From Thiomicrospira cyclica (lineage in GTDB: Bacteria > Pseudomonadota > Gammaproteobacteria > Thiomicrospirales > Thiomicrospiraceae): a stretch of DNA of 38,266 nt. How positions within the stretch are numbered: the stretch's first letter is position 1; each line of letters opens with the position of its first letter. This document shows, one piece after another, positions 7,588 to 15,769 of the stretch. The stretch is taken from NCBI GenBank assembly GCA_020726325.1, contig DYST01000006.1, positions 1 through 38,266 on the forward strand. Direction: 5' to 3'. The notes below the pieces were generated by a model, which saw only the letters and a list, made by a program, of their open reading frames with translations, was not told where the DNA came from and made no database searches. The position numbers and the translations under genes are program-made.

Positions 7588-8580
7588 TTATTTTTTTAAC
7601 TGATACTTGCGCACTGCCGCATTATGTTCTTCCAATGTCACCGAAAACTGATGACTACCATCCCCCTTGGCGACAAAGTAAATGGCTTCACTATTAGCAG
7701 GATGCAACACCGCATAAATCGACTCAGCACTCGCTAACGCAATCGGCGTTGGTGGCAAGCCTTTGTGCATATAGGTATTATAGGGCGAAGGGTCAGCAAG
7801 GTCTTTTTTATGGATATTGCCATCGAAACGACTGCCCAAGCCATAAATAACCGTCGGATCCATTTGCAATGGAATCCCTTTTTTCAGACGTTGTACAATT
7901 GCCGCAGCAATCATCGCACGCTCACTGGCAACGCCCGTTTCTTTTTCGACAATAGAAGCAGCAATCACTACTTCGTAAGCATTTTTAAATGGCAGACCTT
8001 CAGCCCGCTTAGGCCACTCGCGCTCAAGCATTTCTGTTAGGGCATGATTTGCCCGTTTATAAAAGCTACTTTCAGTCGTTCTGGCATGAATAAAATAGGT
8101 ATCAGGGAGTAACATACCTTCGGCGTTATCAGGTATGGCAAGCAGCTTTGTCAATTCGCGCGTATCTGCATCAGCAAAGTCACGCTTAATTTTTTCATTG
8201 GTTTGAACGACTTTCATGGCTTGTGCCAGTGTCATCCCTTCAATTAAAGTAACTGGATATTGCACTTCTGGATCATTAACAAGATGCGTTAATAACTCCT
8301 GATAGGTCCAAGTGGTATCAACTTTGTAATCTCCAGCCCTGAGCTTGTGCTCCATCTTAGAAAATCTTACCAGAGCATTAAAGACAAGTGGATAATCAAC
8401 CACACCTGCTGCATCCAACTGACGGATAACAGTCCCAAGCGTTGCCCCCGATGGAATACTAATAACCATCTGCTTGGGTGTTTGACTAATAGGCGACAAT
8501 GACATTGAAAAAAACCACTGGTACATGCCTGTCATAATCATGCCAGCCATTGCAATCCAGACCACACCTTGACGTAGCAT
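7588..8580 (-). CDS. mltG: Endolytic murein transglycosylase MltG (YceG-like)
   Basis: A 330-aa inner-membrane lytic transglycosylase that cuts nascent glycan strands and is thought to release or terminate peptidoglycan polymerisation. An N-terminal transmembrane helix (VVWIAMAGMIMTGMYQWFF) is followed by a periplasmic LysM-like region (ISIPSGATLGTVIRQL) and the YceG catalytic domain. The catalytic Glu is E212 in AASIVEKETGVASER, with the downstream signature PLQMDPTVIYGLG. Length is normal for the family (E. coli 340 aa). The ATG at 8580 lies 21 nt after the pabC stop. The pabC-mltG pair is common in gammaproteobacteria, where tmk and holB often follow. Here a terminator follows instead. Confidence 0.96.
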   Translation of the reverse strand: MLRQGVVWIAMAGMIMTGMYQWFFSMSLSPISQTPKQMVISIPSGATLGTVIRQLDAAGVVDYPLVFNALVRFSKMEHKLRAGDYKVDTTWTYQELLTHLVNDPEVQYPVTLIEGMTLAQAMKVVQTNEKIKRDFADADTRELTKLLAIPDNAEGMLLPDTYFIHARTTESSFYKRANHALTEMLEREWPKRAEGLPFKNAYEVVIAASIVEKETGVASERAMIAAAIVQRLKKGIPLQMDPTVIYGLGSRFDGNIHKKDLADPSPYNTYMHKGLPPTPIALASAESIYAVLHPANSEAIYFVAKGDGSHQFSVTLEEHNAAVRKYQLKK

Positions 8581-8601
8581 GACACCTATCCCGTAATAAA
8601 A

Positions 8602-9378
8602 TTAACCATCCGCACCATAAAACAAGGGCATCAGCTGCTGCGTAAGCACAGTCGAACGTCCCATATAATCATCGCATTGCACAACAAAACCAACGCCCTG
8701 AACTACATTCATGAATAACACCTCATCGGCACCCAACACATCTTGGCGCATTAAAGGACGCATCTGCAACGAATAACCGAGTTCAGGCAAAGCATCCATA
8801 ACAACTCGTCTTGCTACCGAGTCAATGCCCGTTTGCGACAGATCGGCAGCCAAGACCCTTTGACCATGACGCAACAAAACTGCCGACATTGTACCCGAAA
8901 TCAGATGCCCTGTCGTATCACAGACAAGCCCCTCTTCGATTTGTGTATCTGTCCACTCGCTACGCGCCAGCACCTGTTCAAGACGATTCAGATGTTTAAT
9001 ACCCGCAAGCAACGGTTGTTGTGCCCAAGTTGTTGTACACCAACGCGCTTTGATACCACGTCCATGCCAAGGATGCGCTGGGAAAGGCGAGACCTGTACC
9101 TCAATATCAACTTGCGCCTCTGGCAAAGCACGATAACCTCTTGCTCCGCGTCGTGTCACGACAAGACGAAGCACCACATTTGACGTTTGAGCGGCTACAA
9201 TCGGTTGTAAGACAGCAAGCACCTGTGCCTCTGTTACGATGGGATAGCGCAAGCGTTGCAATCCAGACTGCAACCTTGACCAATGATAATGCCAGAACTG
9301 CAATCGACCAGCATAATAGGATAAGGTTTCAAATAGCCCATCACCATAAAGACAAGACCTTGCTTGAGATAGACTCAT
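8602..9378 (-). CDS. pabC: 4-amino-4-deoxychorismate lyase (PabC)
   Basis: A 258-aa class IV PLP-dependent enzyme. It converts aminodeoxychorismate to p-aminobenzoate and pyruvate in folate synthesis. The N-terminal signature is SCLYGDGLFETL. The PLP-binding Lys lies in AGIKHLNRLEQVLAR (about K128), and EGLVCDTTGHLISGTMSA is the cofactor-phosphate/substrate segment. The track start is a TTG at 9387; I use the ATG three codons later at 9378, preceded by GAG. It lies 48 nt after cheW and 21 nt before mltG, so it is probably co-transcribed with the end of the chemotaxis operon although functionally unrelated. No terminator is visible between cheW and pabC. Branched-chain aminotransferase-like relatives share the fold, but the mltG neighbour supports PabC. 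Confidence 0.9.
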   Translation of the reverse strand: MSLSQARSCLYGDGLFETLSYYAGRLQFWHYHWSRLQSGLQRLRYPIVTEAQVLAVLQPIVAAQTSNVVLRLVVTRRGARGYRALPEAQVDIEVQVSPFPAHPWHGRGIKARWCTTTWAQQPLLAGIKHLNRLEQVLARSEWTDTQIEEGLVCDTTGHLISGTMSAVLLRHGQRVLAADLSQTGIDSVARRVVMDALPELGYSLQMRPLMRQDVLGADEVLFMNVVQGVGFVVQCDDYMGRSTVLTQQLMPLFYGADG

Positions 9379-9426
9379 TTCACTCAATTATTGAATCAAC
9401 AACTTAATCATAACAGCAATCTGATA

Positions 9427-9981
9427 TTAAAACAGATCATCATCACCAGAATCAATCACGCTCGATGCAGGTACACCAACACCATGACCAACATTGAAGC
9501 CATCAAAAAACTTTTCCGGCTCGATGATAATGATCACGCCCTCACTAGCGATATGGGCAATACCTTGAATCATGCGATTATTACTATCATCACTCAGTGT
9601 ACCAACAGAATCGATACGACTTTCTTGAATATCACGCACTTCTTCTACCTCATCAACCAACAGCCCCAGAACCTGATCTTGCTGCTCGATAATAATGATG
9701 CGTGATAAATCGGTAATCGGTCCTGAATACAGCTTAAAAAACTGGCGCGTGTCTAATACTGTCACGATCACCCCACGGACATTAATCACGCCAAGCACAT
9801 CGAATGGCGACCCTGGAACGGGACGAATTTCACCAACACGCAAAACTTCACGCACGCGTTGCACATTAATACCATACTTTTCAGCATCTAACTGAAAGAG
9901 CACGCAACGTAAATAAGCACCTTCATATTCTTGATCATCCACTGCATTCGAGCTGGTGTCAAATAAGTTTCCTACTGACAT
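9427..9981 (-). CDS. cheW: Chemotaxis coupling protein CheW
   Basis: A 184-aa cytoplasmic adaptor that links chemoreceptors to CheA in the signalling array. The whole protein is a single CheW/SH3-like domain: CVLFQLDAEKYGINVQRVREVLR, PGSPFDVLGVINVRG, and the buried strand GLLVDEVEEVRDI. It has an acidic C-terminal tail (DSGDDDLF). The ATG at 9981 has a GGGAGA ribosome site. It follows cheA by 21 nt. In Pseudomonas-type clusters cheB, motCD and a ParA-like gene separate cheA from cheW. Here they are absent and the two genes are adjacent. Confidence 0.95.
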   Translation of the reverse strand: MSVGNLFDTSSNAVDDQEYEGAYLRCVLFQLDAEKYGINVQRVREVLRVGEIRPVPGSPFDVLGVINVRGVIVTVLDTRQFFKLYSGPITDLSRIIIIEQQDQVLGLLVDEVEEVRDIQESRIDSVGTLSDDSNNRMIQGIAHIASEGVIIIIEPEKFFDGFNVGHGVGVPASSVIDSGDDDLF

Positions 9982-10002
9982 ATCAATTCTCCCTATTCTG
10001 TC

Positions 10003-11949
10003 TTAGAAGCGGCTCATCATACCGGGTAAATCGAGGATTAGTGCAATGCGACCATCACCCGTAATCGTCGCCCCAGCATAACCCTTAGCACCTTGTAATT
10101 TTGTACCCAACGGCTTAATAACCACTTCTTCTTGACCACGAACATGATCGACAATCAAACCAATCACCGCCATACCCACATTCACAATCACAACCTTTGA
10201 ATGATCCAAATCACCACCATGCGTCGAAGGCGACAACCACTCACGCATAAAATACAAAGGAATACTGCGTACCCGCAAACGAACCATCATTCGACCATCA
10301 ATTTTATTCGTTTGAGCAGCATCATAATCAAAGATTTCTTGTACTGCTGTTAATGGAATCGCATAATTAAAAGCACCAATACCCACCATCAATGTTGGCA
10401 AGATTGCCAAGGTCAAAGGAACGCGAATGTTAAAACGTGTACCCTCACCCATAACCGAATAGATATCGATACCACCGTTGAGCTTAGTAATGGTGCTTTT
10501 TACCACATCCATACCCACACCACGACCAGAAACATCGGTAATTTCGGTTTTTGTCGAAAAGCCAGGTAATAAAATTAAATCAAAAGCCGCTTTATCATCT
10601 AATTGAGCTGCGGTGACTTCATCAACCAAACCTTTTTCAACTGCCTTACGACGCAATAAAGCCGCATCCATCCCTTTACCATCATCGGTGATGGTCAATA
10701 AAATGTGATCCCCTTCTTGCTGCGCGGCAAGCACCAGTTTACCAATACGTGGCTTACCTGCCTTGATTCGATCTTCTGGCATTTCAACACCATGATCAAC
10801 CGCATTACGCACCAAATGGACTAAAGGATCAGCCAAGGCTTCAACCAGATTTTTATCAAGATCGGTTTCTTCACCTAACATTTCTAAATCAATTTCCTTG
10901 CCCAGCTTACGTGCCAAATCACGTATCACACGCGGAAAGCGACCAAACACCTTCTTCACAGGCTGCATACGGGTTTTCATAACCGATGCTTGTAAATCCA
11001 TCGTCACGTGATCAAGGTTAGCAACTGCAGCCGCAATTTCTTCGTTTTGCAAAGTCGAGCGTAAATTCAGTAAACGGTTACGCACCAGAACCAACTCACC
11101 AACCAAGTTCATGATTTCATCAAGACGTTTGGTATCAACACGAACAGTTGACTCCACTTCTTCGCTTGGCTTATTCATGAGTTTATTCGGCTTTACTGGT
11201 GCAGGTAATTTAGCAACAGGAGCAACGACTTCTTCCACAACAGCACTAGGCGTCGGTAAGACACCAACAGCACGTGCAGCATCAAGAGCCGATTCCTGCG
11301 CCGTTTTTCCGGCGTTTAAGGAAGCCAACATCGCTTCAAATTCTGCTTCGCTAATTTCACCATCAGGATCAAGCCCTGCAGGCACTGCTGTCGGACTTGT
11401 TGTGGCGACTGGTTTCGTAGTAGGCTCATGAGTAATGAGTTGATCTCGCTGATTGAGCAATGCTTCGAATTCTTCATCCGATATATCGGCATCCATATCA
11501 ACACCATCAGGCAGTTTTAGCTTAACCGATGCTGCTGATGCTGGTGCTACAGCTGATACAGGCATTTCAGTCCCTTTCACCGCTGCATCAAGTGCTGCCA
11601 ACAAGACAGGATCGACATCTTCTAAAACACGCTCACCTAATTGTAAAGAATGCAGCATCACACCAACAGAATCATATGCTTGCAAAATAACATCCGCATT
11701 TTCGCTAGAATACTGGCGTTCGCCATTACGGATTTTATCAAATAGGTTTTCAGCGCGATGACACAACTCAATCAAGGGCGTGACACCAATAAACCCAGCA
11801 CCGCCTTTAATGGTATGGAAACTACGAAAAATCGCATTGAGCAAACTTGCGTCTAAAGGATTATGTTCTAATTCAACCAATTGCTCATTTAGATTTTCGT
11901 ATAGCTCACCCGCCTCAACCAAAAAATCTTGTAAAATATCTTCGTCCAC
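10003..11949 (-). CDS. cheA: Chemotaxis histidine kinase CheA, linker with duplicated FliM-like motif
   Basis: A 648-aa cytoplasmic kinase that phosphorylates CheY in response to receptors. The domains are: P1 Hpt (H45 in FRSFHTIKGGAGFIG); a low-complexity linker from about 130 to 262; P3 dimerisation from about 264 (RVDTKRLDEIMNLVGELV); P4 ATPase (LVRNAVDHGVE, DDGKGMD, GRGVGMDVV); and P5 CheW-like (about 510-648). No globular P2 CheY-binding domain is recognisable. The linker instead holds two similar segments, ISDEEFEALLNQ (156-167) and ISEAEFEAMLAS (199-210). The start is GTG at 11949 with AGGAG seven bases upstream. A nearby ATG is out of frame. Neighbours are cheZ upstream and cheW downstream. 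Confidence 0.97.
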   Translation of the reverse strand: MDEDILQDFLVEAGELYENLNEQLVELEHNPLDASLLNAIFRSFHTIKGGAGFIGVTPLIELCHRAENLFDKIRNGERQYSSENADVILQAYDSVGVMLHSLQLGERVLEDVDPVLLAALDAAVKGTEMPVSAVAPASAASVKLKLPDGVDMDADISDEEFEALLNQRDQLITHEPTTKPVATTSPTAVPAGLDPDGEISEAEFEAMLASLNAGKTAQESALDAARAVGVLPTPSAVVEEVVAPVAKLPAPVKPNKLMNKPSEEVESTVRVDTKRLDEIMNLVGELVLVRNRLLNLRSTLQNEEIAAAVANLDHVTMDLQASVMKTRMQPVKKVFGRFPRVIRDLARKLGKEIDLEMLGEETDLDKNLVEALADPLVHLVRNAVDHGVEMPEDRIKAGKPRIGKLVLAAQQEGDHILLTITDDGKGMDAALLRRKAVEKGLVDEVTAAQLDDKAAFDLILLPGFSTKTEITDVSGRGVGMDVVKSTITKLNGGIDIYSVMGEGTRFNIRVPLTLAILPTLMVGIGAFNYAIPLTAVQEIFDYDAAQTNKIDGRMMVRLRVRSIPLYFMREWLSPSTHGGDLDHSKVVIVNVGMAVIGLIVDHVRGQEEVVIKPLGTKLQGAKGYAGATITGDGRIALILDLPGMMSRF

Positions 11950-11971
11950 GACATGACTCCTAGCTTTCGGT

Positions 11972-11988
11972 CAAGCCGTAACGGCTTG
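11972..11988. other. Hairpin between cheZ and cheA
   Basis: CAAGCCG, loop TAA, CGGCTTG is a perfect 7-bp stem in the 83-nt gap between the cheZ stop and the cheA start. It is not followed by a T-run on the minus strand, so a terminator is unlikely. It lies 22 nt upstream of the cheA GTG and could affect mRNA stability or cheA translation. Confidence 0.55.
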
Positions 11989-12032
11989 CCTGTATTGCGT
12001 AACACCTCAATACTAGCAAGAGTCATACCAAA

Positions 12033-12491
12033 CTATATACCTAAACTTTTTAATAAGTCATCAACATCATCTTGTGCCTCGATACCTTCCTTTTTTTCAG
12101 ATGTCAACACTGAAGGACCAAAACCTTGAGACACACTCGCGTGACTATTCTCAGAAACAACAGACACACCACCCAGCGTAGATAAATCACCCAATACCCG
12201 TTTAAGCACTTGACCCGTTAAATCTTGATAACCCTGAGTCATTAAAATATGCATTAAACGCTCTTGCAGTCGCTCTAACAACGAAGATGCTTGTGGCAAA
12301 AATTCAACACCCATAACCGTAATCATGTTATTTTTTGTTTGCATCATATCGAACAAAGCTTTTAACTCACCGATTGTCGCCAAACTTTCTTCTGTATCTG
12401 CCAAAGTTTGCTGAACAGCAGCCTCTTTTGTCGACATTACATAAACCAATCGCTCTTCAATATCTTTAAGAACATTTTGAGACTCTGCCAT
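12033..12491 (-). CDS. cheZ: CheY phosphatase CheZ, N-terminally short
   Basis: This protein of about 152 aa dephosphorylates CheY-P. It keeps the catalytic signature GYQDLTGQ (Asp and Gln of the active site) and the C-terminal CheY-tethering helix QDDVDDLLKSLGI. The segment IEERLVYVMSTKEAAVQQTL aligns by eye with the IPDAR-RL-YV--TE-AA region that lies roughly 60 residues into other CheZ proteins. The N-terminal helix is therefore absent (E. coli CheZ is 214 aa). The frame closes at 12557, and the gap to cheY is too short for more. I prefer ATG 12491, preceded by GGTGG; the track's TTG at 12503 has no ribosome site. A terminator lies just upstream, so expression depends on read-through from cheY. 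Confidence 0.9.
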   Translation of the reverse strand: MAESQNVLKDIEERLVYVMSTKEAAVQQTLADTEESLATIGELKALFDMMQTKNNMITVMGVEFLPQASSLLERLQERLMHILMTQGYQDLTGQVLKRVLGDLSTLGGVSVVSENSHASVSQGFGPSVLTSEKKEGIEAQDDVDDLLKSLGI

Positions 12492-12520
12492 TTTAGCCAC
12501 CAAACAAAAACTAAATCTAT

Positions 12521-12543
12521 AAAAAACCCGCTTTATCGCGGGT
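12521..12543 (-). terminator. Intra-operon Rho-independent terminator between cheY and cheZ
   Basis: Read on the minus strand, ACCCGC, loop GATAAA, GCGGGT, then TTTTT (six T counting the last stem base). The stem starts about 16 nt after the cheY stop. There is no room for a full promoter between it and cheZ, so it should act as a partial terminator that lowers cheZ, cheA and cheW relative to cheY. Confidence 0.75.
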
Positions 12544-12558
12544 AAAGAAAACGGTCAA

Positions 12559-12951
12559 TCAACCAATACGTTCAAAAATTTTCTGTATTTTTTCATTAAG
12601 CGTAGTGGCAGTAAATGGCTTAACAATATAACCATTCACGCCAGCTTCTGCCGCTTCTAAAATCTGACTACGCTTTGATTCTGCCGTAATCAAAAGAAAA
12701 GGCGTATCTTTAAAACGTGCATCCGCACGAACCTTTCGCAAAAAGTCGATACCCGTCATATTTGGCATGTTCCAGTCAGAAACAATAAAATCAAACCCAC
12801 CCGAGGCTTCAAGTGCGTTCCAAGCTAAAACACCATCCTCAGCTTCAGCAAAATTACTAAAGCCCAATTCCTTTAACAAATTTTTAACGATACGTCGCAT
12901 CGTAGAAAAATCATCTACAATTAAGATACGCATATCACGATTGATTGCCAT
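12559..12951 (-). CDS. cheY: Chemotaxis response regulator CheY
   Basis: A single-domain receiver of 130 aa that carries the signal from CheA to FliM at the flagellar switch. It has the acidic pair in ILIVDDFSTMRRIVKNLL, phosphoacceptor Asp in FIVSDWNMPNMTG, the conserved Thr in LLITAESKR and Lys in YIVKPFTA. The DFSTMRR motif is specific to flagellar CheY. The track begins at a TTG at 12963 that directly abuts the AGGAG sequence. I start at ATG 12951 (MAINRDMRILIVDD), twelve bases after it. It lies 42 nt after fliA, and a terminator follows it. Confidence 0.95.
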   Translation of the reverse strand: MAINRDMRILIVDDFSTMRRIVKNLLKELGFSNFAEAEDGVLAWNALEASGGFDFIVSDWNMPNMTGIDFLRKVRADARFKDTPFLLITAESKRSQILEAAEAGVNGYIVKPFTATTLNEKIQKIFERIG

Positions 12952-12993
12952 AGCGGGTATCAACTCCTATTTCATTTTTAACAACGATATTAA

Positions 12994-13734
12994 TTAATCT
13001 ATCCAATCTTTAAGACGCGCACGAACGCGTACCAATGCCTGTCCATGTATTTGACACACACGCGACTCACTCACACCCAAAACCTCACCAATTTCTTTTA
13101 AGTTGAGTTCTTCATCATAATACAAAGACATCACAATTTGCTCACGCTCTGGCAAACCTGCAATCGCTGCCGCCAAATGCTGCTGAAACTGAGACTGCAT
13201 CAAGTCCTGCATCGGCTCTGCATCATCAGCTGCATCTTGCAGGCTGAGCTGGTCTTCCGACAAATCTTCATGGTCTGGGGTATCGATTGACAAAACCTGA
13301 GTCGTGACAGCATCCTGTAATGTTTGATGATAAGTTTCTAAATCAATGCCTAACTCAGCTGCAACTTCCTCATCACGCGCCTCACGCCCCGTTCTTGCTT
13401 CGACAATTCTGACCGCCTCTGCTGCTTCTCGTGACTTACGGTGTACCGAACGTGGCGTCCAATCCCCTTTACGAATTTCATCCAGCATCGCACCACGGAT
13501 ACGAATACCTGCGTAGGTCTCAAAGCTAGCACCTTGCATGGCATCATATTTTTGCATGGCTTCAAGAAGCCCAATCATACCAGACTGAACTAAATCCTCT
13601 ACCTGAACACTAGAAGGCAAACGCCCTTTTAAATGATAGGCAATACGCTTCACCAGCCCCATGTAATCTTCAATATTACGCGCCGGTGAATCGTGTTGTT
13701 TTTGCATCTGAGCATATGCCCGCGCTGGTGTCAT
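12994..13734 (-). CDS. fliA: Flagellar sigma factor sigma-28 (FliA)
   Basis: A 246-aa sigma factor for late flagellar genes (flagellin, chemoreceptors), normally held by FlgM until hook completion. Region 2 is seen as LVKRIAYHLKGRLPSSVQVEDLVQSGMIGLLEA and YAGIRIRGAMLDEIRKGDWTPRSV. Region 3 is GREARDEEVAAELGI, and region 4 is LPEREQIVMSLYYDEELNLKEIGEVLGVSESRVCQIHGQA. The start ATG lies 3 nt after the flhG stop. No flgM is in the window. I found no convincing sigma-28 promoter in the intergenic regions here. Confidence 0.97.
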   Translation of the reverse strand: MTPARAYAQMQKQHDSPARNIEDYMGLVKRIAYHLKGRLPSSVQVEDLVQSGMIGLLEAMQKYDAMQGASFETYAGIRIRGAMLDEIRKGDWTPRSVHRKSREAAEAVRIVEARTGREARDEEVAAELGIDLETYHQTLQDAVTTQVLSIDTPDHEDLSEDQLSLQDAADDAEPMQDLMQSQFQQHLAAAIAGLPEREQIVMSLYYDEELNLKEIGEVLGVSESRVCQIHGQALVRVRARLKDWID

Positions 13735-13737
13735 AAC

Positions 13738-14592
13738 TTATCGAGTACCTGATTTTACTAATCGTTCTACAAAAAACTGCAAATAACCGCTCGGACCTGA
13801 TGGTGTAGGCCAACGCAATACCTCACGTGCTAATGCACCTAAAGCTTTACCAGAAGGACTTAGTGGCTTTGTTAAAACCACCGCACTTTGCTGTTGAATG
13901 GCTGCCCTTAAATTCGGATCGAAGGGTACAGGTCCTGCGTATGTCAGCTGAACATCTAAAAAGCGTTCACACACTGCTGCAATCTTATCAAATAGTGCCT
14001 CTCCTTGGGAGGGTGATTGTGCCATATTTGCAACAATTCGTACTTTTGACACCCCATATTCGCGATTTAGCACTTTAATTAGGGCGTAAGCATCGGTAAT
14101 TGAGGCGGGTTCGTCACAAACGACAACCAAAGTATCCATAGCAGCACGACAAAAACTCAACACACTGTCTGATATTCCTGCAGCAGTATCAATCAGCAAA
14201 ATATCAATATCTTCCGATAGCTCAGAAAAAGCTTGAATCAAACCACCGTTTTCAGCAGTCGATAAATTTGCCATACGGCGAATACCCGAAGCACCAGGAA
14301 TAATTTTTAAACCACCAGGTCCTTCAATCATGACCTCTCTTAAACTATGCGTACCATCGAGCACATGCGACAAATTAAAAGGGGCGCGTAAACCGAGTAA
14401 AACATCGACGTTAGCCAAACTCATATCAGCATCGAGTAAGCAAACACGCTCGCCCATTTTGGCTAAGGCAACACCCAAATTAACAGAGACACTCGTTTTA
14501 CCGACACCGCCCTTACCACCTGTAATCGCAATCGTCTTGACAGGGCGTTGCTGCCCCTGACCTCTTAACCCTGCTGCCTGATCTTTAAACAT
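13738..14592 (-). CDS. flhG: MinD-like ATPase FlhG (FleN), flagellar number regulator
   Basis: A 284-aa ParA/MinD-family ATPase that limits the number of polar flagella and, in Pseudomonas and Vibrio, restrains FleQ/FlrA. The N-terminal DQAAGLR matches the DQAxGLR peptide that stimulates FlhF GTPase. It is followed by a deviant Walker A (GGKGGVGKTSVS), LLDADMSLANVDVLLGL, and Walker B-like LLIDTAAGISDSV. The C-terminus lacks a long MinD-type membrane helix, but FVERLVKS could be a short amphipathic one. Its ATG overlaps the flhF stop by 8 nt (ATGTTTAA), so the pair is translationally coupled. This fits a fixed FlhF:FlhG ratio. Confidence 0.96.
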   Translation of the reverse strand: MFKDQAAGLRGQGQQRPVKTIAITGGKGGVGKTSVSVNLGVALAKMGERVCLLDADMSLANVDVLLGLRAPFNLSHVLDGTHSLREVMIEGPGGLKIIPGASGIRRMANLSTAENGGLIQAFSELSEDIDILLIDTAAGISDSVLSFCRAAMDTLVVVCDEPASITDAYALIKVLNREYGVSKVRIVANMAQSPSQGEALFDKIAAVCERFLDVQLTYAGPVPFDPNLRAAIQQQSAVVLTKPLSPSGKALGALAREVLRWPTPSGPSGYLQFFVERLVKSGTR

Positions 14593-15760
14593 CCGTTATC
14601 TCCCGACCAAATCCATAATGCGCGCCTTCAAGCTCTGTCTCTCCGCGAACGCGTCCCATTGCAATCGCTTGATCCAGCAAGTCTCGTGCCGTAATGGGTA
14701 ATAAGTCTTCAGGAACACGTTGTCCATTGGTACAATAAACCAATGGTAATCGATTTTCTGCGAGCAAGGTGACAGCTGGACCTAACAGCGTTGCCTCATC
14801 CAATTTGGTTAAAATACATCCCATGGGTTTAAGTTTACCAAAAGCCATCATAATTTCACGCATCACGCTCAATTGCGTTGCCGCTGATAAAACCAATAGA
14901 GGCTTAATATCACCAGTGCCATCATCTAAACTTTCCGCTAAATACTCTTGTAGACGTGCGTCACGCTGACTTAATCCTGCAGTATCAACCAAAATAAGCT
15001 TCTTACTGGCAAGACGCTCTAATAGTCTAAAAAACTCACTCGGCGTACTGGCGGTATACAGATTCACACCAATCAAATCAGCAAAAATCTTTAATTGTTC
15101 TTGCGCACCAATTTTATAGGTATCCAAGGTTACCATAGCACAGTCAGCAGTACCATAACGCAATGCATAACGTGCTGCCAATTTTGCAATCGTTGTTGTT
15201 TTCCCCACCCCCGTTGGGCCGACAAATGCCAAAATTCCACCCATTTCAAGCAAACTATCCTGCATCGTTGGCATATTCGCTAATAGACTCGCCTGCAAGG
15301 TGCGCCAATCTGCCTCCATATCACCAGAAGAAGACGATACATCGACCAGACTACGACACAAATCCCAACCTAAGCCCATCGCAGATAACCGCTTAAGCAA
15401 AGCCACTTTATCTGGCTCTTGCACCTTAACCTGCTGCCACGCAAAACCCGATAACTGTTGCTCCATCATGGCGCGCATTTGTTTAAGTTCTTGATACATT
15501 TGTGCAATATCTGTTTGGCTTGCATTACTCACAGCTGTCGGCGCATGATGTGATGAAAATTGCGAATTGGAAGCAGAAGAAACGGATGCTTCGGCTTTTA
15601 CAGGCTGCGCTGCTGTATTATCGGTATCCATCGCTGCCGTAACTTCAACATGGTCATCAAATTGACGTGTCGACATAATGACAGCATCATCACCTAGCTC
15701 TGCCCGAACCATATTCATCGCTTGACGCATATTATCGGCAACAAATCGTTTGATGCGCAT
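14585..15760 (-). CDS. flhF: SRP-type GTPase FlhF, flagellar pole placement
   Basis: A 391-aa GTPase that recruits the first flagellar components to the cell pole. The N-terminal B domain starts MRIKRFVADNMRQAMNMVRAELG. A variable, Ser/Ala-rich linker covers about 50-110. The NG domain has G1 FVGPTGVGKTTTIAKLA, the SRP-type TLDTYKIGAQEQLK, G3 LILVDTAGLSQRD and G4 TKLDEAT. Length is slightly below the Pseudomonas homologue (about 430 aa), the difference lying in the linker. It follows flhA by 9 nt and overlaps flhG. Together with FlhG it marks this as a polarly flagellated lineage. Confidence 0.96.
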   Translation of the reverse strand: MRIKRFVADNMRQAMNMVRAELGDDAVIMSTRQFDDHVEVTAAMDTDNTAAQPVKAEASVSSASNSQFSSHHAPTAVSNASQTDIAQMYQELKQMRAMMEQQLSGFAWQQVKVQEPDKVALLKRLSAMGLGWDLCRSLVDVSSSSGDMEADWRTLQASLLANMPTMQDSLLEMGGILAFVGPTGVGKTTTIAKLAARYALRYGTADCAMVTLDTYKIGAQEQLKIFADLIGVNLYTASTPSEFFRLLERLASKKLILVDTAGLSQRDARLQEYLAESLDDGTGDIKPLLVLSAATQLSVMREIMMAFGKLKPMGCILTKLDEATLLGPAVTLLAENRLPLVYCTNGQRVPEDLLPITARDLLDQAIAMGRVRGETELEGAHYGFGREITDV

Positions 15761-15769
15761 AACTAATCC

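Noticed and set aside
11316-11507. EF-hand calcium site in the CheA linker (DPDGEISEAE)
   Set aside because: The first loop Asp is missing in both copies and the flanking helices are not EF-hand-like. A short linear motif is a better explanation.
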